Assembly (NCBI GenBank): GCA_043719555.1
Contig: JAYSTR010000139.1
Span: 1-9,477 of the forward strand
Direction of reading: 5' to 3'
Source: UBA4416 sp043719555
GTDB lineage: Bacteria > Bacteroidota > Bacteroidia > B-17B0 > Aurantibacillaceae
DNA: 9,477 bases
The translations under genes were made by a program, and so were the position numbers. This document shows positions 7,411 to 9,477 of this stretch, in pieces (positions within the stretch are counted from its first letter, which is position 1; each line of letters opens with the position of its first letter). Under the pieces are notes generated by a model. The model made no database searches. It was given only the letters and a program-made list of their open reading frames with translations, and was not told the origin of the DNA.

Positions 7411-7788
7411 TTAATAGGGTTTCATAGTAAACGGAATACTTACTAATTCCGAATACTCTTCACCAGCTTCTAACATATCATCATCATCTTTATCATAATG
7501 CCAACCGATAGTAATTTTTGTTCCTTTACCTTCAGCAATTTCATCTAATTTCATTAAAATATCTAATAATAATTTTGATGAAGCAGTATTAAAATATTCT
7601 AATTTAATATCAAAATTCATTTCAGGTGTTGGGCTTTCTCCAAATGCTGTTAACCACTCTAGTGTAGGTTTATAAAAAGTAACCACATCTTCAGGCAATG
7701 AACGGCCACTTATTGAGTAAGTTCCACTTGCTTTGTCTAATAAAATTTCTGGTGTATCTTCTGATCCTGTATTTTTATAAGCTTCCAT
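7411..7788 (-). CDS. siaC: SiaC-like phospho-switch protein (DUF1987)
   Basis: The 125-residue protein fits the DUF1987/SiaC family in length and pattern. TPEILLD (12-18), SISGRSLPEDVVTFYKPTLEWL (25-46, given as range and key residues SGRSLPED and FYKP) and EYFNTASSKLLLDIL (64-78) are its hallmark segments. In Pseudomonas aeruginosa, SiaC is phosphorylated on Thr68 by the kinase SiaB and dephosphorylated by the phosphatase SiaA; the free form activates the diguanylate cyclase SiaD. Here Thr68 (codon 7585-7587) sits at the same residue number, in the FNTAS segment, so the switch site seems kept. The C-terminal part is acidic (DKDDDD at 100-105). It is cytoplasmic. The gene lies 45 bases after the second SiaB-like kinase gene and 27 bases before the transporter gene. 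No diguanylate cyclase is visible, so its target here is unknown. The symbol is by family resemblance. Confidence 0.9.
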   Translation of the reverse strand: MEAYKNTGSEDTPEILLDKASGTYSISGRSLPEDVVTFYKPTLEWLTAFGESPTPEMNFDIKLEYFNTASSKLLLDILMKLDEIAEGKGTKITIGWHYDKDDDDMLEAGEEYSELVSIPFTMKPY

Positions 7789-7833
7789 GTTTGTTCGTTT
7801 ATATCGTTTTGTTTATTATTTAAATTGGTTATT

Positions 7834-8385
7834 TTAGTCTTTAGAAGGGCTTTTAGATACTCTGCATAATAATGTAAAGTATGAAATACCTGGTTGAATT
7901 TCTTCAAAAGCATATTCTAATTGATTCTCTGATTTACGTGCCATATCTACAAAGCCTAAGCCAGCTCCACCAACTTCAGAAACTGTTGATGCTAATCTTA
8001 ATTCTTTAAATAAAGCTTTTAATCCTTCTTTATCTAATGAATTTACTAAATCTATTTTATCTTTTACGATGTGAATATTTGCTGTTTTAATTGGGTTACC
8101 ACTAATGATTAATAAATCATCTTCAGTATCACCAACCATAAAAATAGCAGTCTTATGTTCAAGACCATCAACATGCTGATGCTTACAAATATTTTGTAAG
8201 GCTTCAACCATAACATTGTAAACTTTCTTTTTAACGCCTGAATCAATATTATCACTGCTAAGGTTTCTCTCAGTCATCGATAATACATTTTTAGTTATCT
8301 CCTGATTAAATTCGCCTTCATATATCATTACCAAATTATTTTGTTCCATAATTTGGTGAAACTCGTGTATAGATGTTATTTCCAT
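7834..8385 (-). CDS. siaB: SiaB-like GHKL serine/threonine kinase, second copy (DUF6272 family)
   Basis: The 183-residue cytoplasmic protein has the GHKL ATP-binding fold seen in anti-sigma-factor kinases. The N-box reads EALQNICKH (61-69, with Glu61 and Asn65), and the glycine lid reads GGAGLGFVDMA (139-149). It is related along its whole length to the preceding gene product and belongs to the SiaB kinase group, which phosphorylates SiaC in Pseudomonas. The downstream SiaC-like protein is the natural substrate. The start at 8385 lies five bases after the upstream gene's stop, which suggests translational coupling. All ATP-site residues that can be judged by eye are present, so it is probably active. 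Family membership is firm; the exact partner is inferred from gene order. Confidence 0.88.
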   Translation of the reverse strand: MEITSIHEFHQIMEQNNLVMIYEGEFNQEITKNVLSMTERNLSSDNIDSGVKKKVYNVMVEALQNICKHQHVDGLEHKTAIFMVGDTEDDLLIISGNPIKTANIHIVKDKIDLVNSLDKEGLKALFKELRLASTVSEVGGAGLGFVDMARKSENQLEYAFEEIQPGISYFTLLCRVSKSPSKD

Positions 8386-8390
8386 AATTT

Positions 8391-8945
8391 TTATTTTTGA
8401 GGTATAACAATATTTATAGATGTACTTAATGTAAAATAAGATGATTCATCATTTATTTTTATAAACTCATAATCTAATTTATTACCTGATTTTTTCGCAA
8501 TATCAATTAAACCTAAACCTGCATTTCCTTTACCACTAAAGGAGGCTTCAACAATTAATTTACGGTAAATGTCAGATAATTCCTCTTTCGACATCGTATT
8601 TACAGCTTGTAATTTATTTTCTAAATTATTCACTCTATCATTAGGAATAACATTCCCACTATAAATAACATATTTATCGTTTAATTTACCAACCATAAAT
8701 AAACTATCTTTTTGCGGATTATTTTCTCCTGTGTGTTTACTAATGTTTTGTAAACATTCTACCATTACATTAAATACTTTTTTCTTTGTAGATGTATATG
8801 TTCCATCAATTTCCAGCTTACGCTCGGCCAAATATAATAATGACATCGTTATTTCTTCTGATACAAAACCACGATACGATAACATAAACTTATGTGCCCG
8901 CATTTTTGTGCTTAATTCTTTTACAAACGATAATTTAGTTCCCAT
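8391..8945 (-). CDS. siaB: SiaB-like GHKL serine/threonine kinase, first copy (DUF6272 family)
   Basis: The 184-residue protein has the same layout as the next gene product. An N-terminal region of about 50 residues with a helix around ITMSLLYLAERKLE (32-45) is followed by the N-box ECLQNISKH (63-71, with Glu63 and Asn67) and the glycine lid GKGNAGLGLIDIA (138-150). In this family the domain binds ATP and phosphorylates a small SiaC or STAS-like antagonist. The gene starts 48 bases after the phosphatase gene. The two SiaB-like proteins share their motifs but differ in much of the sequence, so the duplication is old and not a recent tandem copy. They may act on different substrates or form a mixed dimer; the sequence does not decide. 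Confidence 0.88.
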   Translation of the reverse strand: MGTKLSFVKELSTKMRAHKFMLSYRGFVSEEITMSLLYLAERKLEIDGTYTSTKKKVFNVMVECLQNISKHTGENNPQKDSLFMVGKLNDKYVIYSGNVIPNDRVNNLENKLQAVNTMSKEELSDIYRKLIVEASFSGKGNAGLGLIDIAKKSGNKLDYEFIKINDESSYFTLSTSINIVIPQK

Positions 8946-8993
8946 TATTTGTATGATTTGATTTTTAGTAAATTTAATAATATTTTCAGTGGT

Positions 8994-9477
8994 TTAAAAT
9001 TTAATTCCCATCATTAAAACATCATCCATTTGTTTGTAATTACCCTTCCACGTTTCAAATTCTTTTTCAATAATTTGTTTTAAAGGTTGCATTTCCTGTG
9101 TTGTATTTTGTTCAATTAATTCACGAACTTTTTTGCTCATAAATTTCTGTTTCCCATCTACTCCACCAAACTGATCAGGTAATCCATCGGTATTAAATAA
9201 AATAACATCGCCTTTTTGCATTTTAATAGTCGTATTTATAAATGGCTTGCGTGTTTTATAAGTCATACCTGCAATAGGATATTTATCTCCTTTTATTTCT
9301 TCAAAAGCACCATTTTTAATTAAATAACCAGGTCGGTGAGCACCTGCATAATCAATCGTCATAGTTTTGGTATTTACACAAAGCATTGCTACATCCATCC
9401 CATCTTTTGAGTCGCTACCTTCCACATCTTGTTTTAATGTTTGTTGAACTCGTTCATGCAATAGATCTAACAAAATA
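8994..9477 (-). CDS. SpoIIE/PP2C-type phosphatase, C-terminal part (SiaA-like role; cut by right window edge)
   Basis: This is the C-terminal part of a SpoIIE-family PP2C phosphatase. The frame is open to the right edge. A TTG at 9471-9473 is an internal Leu codon and not a credible start, because the first part of the catalytic domain is missing. Counting from it, the motifs are DGMD (24-27), YAGAHRP (42-48), TDGLPDQFGG (95-104) and the terminal MDD (149-151), so the metal-binding acids are present. Such enzymes dephosphorylate partner-switch proteins. With two SiaB-like kinases and a SiaC-like protein directly downstream, it most likely has the role of SiaA. SiaA of Pseudomonas is membrane-bound with a sensor domain; whether this one has a sensor cannot be seen. 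It is the first visible gene of the operon, whose promoter lies off the window. Confidence 0.9.
   Translation of the reverse strand, partial: ILLDLLHERVQQTLKQDVEGSDSKDGMDVAMLCVNTKTMTIDYAGAHRPGYLIKNGAFEEIKGDKYPIAGMTYKTRKPFINTTIKMQKGDVILFNTDGLPDQFGGVDGKQKFMSKKVRELIEQNTTQEMQPLKQIIEKEFETWKGNYKQMDDVLMMGIKF

Noticed and set aside
9471..9473. TTG as the start codon of the right phosphatase gene
   Set aside because: Same reason: open frame to the edge and an incomplete catalytic domain.

Overview
The window looks like chromosomal DNA from a member of the Bacteroidota. It is strongly AT-rich, with no obvious Shine-Dalgarno boxes before most starts. It has one good match to the Bacteroidota vegetative promoter (TAnnTTTG with an upstream TTG). 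It also encodes a lipoprotein with a Bacteroidota-type signal (Asn-Cys followed by Gly and acidic residues) and several protein families common in that phylum. Genus cannot be told from this stretch. There are no rRNA or tRNA genes, CRISPR arrays or insertion sequences, and no stretch over 300 bases lacks a gene.

Left part (1-2840): the C-terminal end of a SpoIIE/PP2C-type phosphatase runs rightward off the left edge and ends at 457. It meets, tail to tail with overlapping stop codons, a leftward gene for an exported von Willebrand factor A (vWA) protein (454-1866). Upstream of that lies a leftward gene for the N-terminal half of a split transketolase (1906-2754). This gene has its own predicted promoter at about 2769-2797. 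The expected C-terminal half is not adjacent.

Right part (2841-9477): seven leftward genes with gaps of only 5-51 bases end at a strong intrinsic terminator (2842-2877), so they are probably one operon whose promoter is off the right edge. In transcription order they are: a SpoIIE/PP2C phosphatase (C-terminal part only), two tandem SiaB-like GHKL kinases, a SiaC-like (DUF1987) phospho-switch protein, a 1028-residue ABCG-like half transporter with extra N-terminal domains and a very large extracytoplasmic loop, a small exported Cys-rich protein, and a lipoprotein of unknown function.

Interpretation: in Pseudomonas, SiaA (phosphatase) and SiaB (kinase) set the phosphorylation of SiaC, which then controls the diguanylate cyclase SiaD. 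This window keeps the phosphatase, kinase and switch logic, and the SiaC Thr68 is present at the same residue number. It shows no GGDEF cyclase. In the place of an output gene stands an ABC transporter with TerB-like and FHA-like N-terminal regions, followed by two exported proteins. The testable idea is a Sia-type switch that governs an export pump and its envelope partners. That coupling is inference from gene order.
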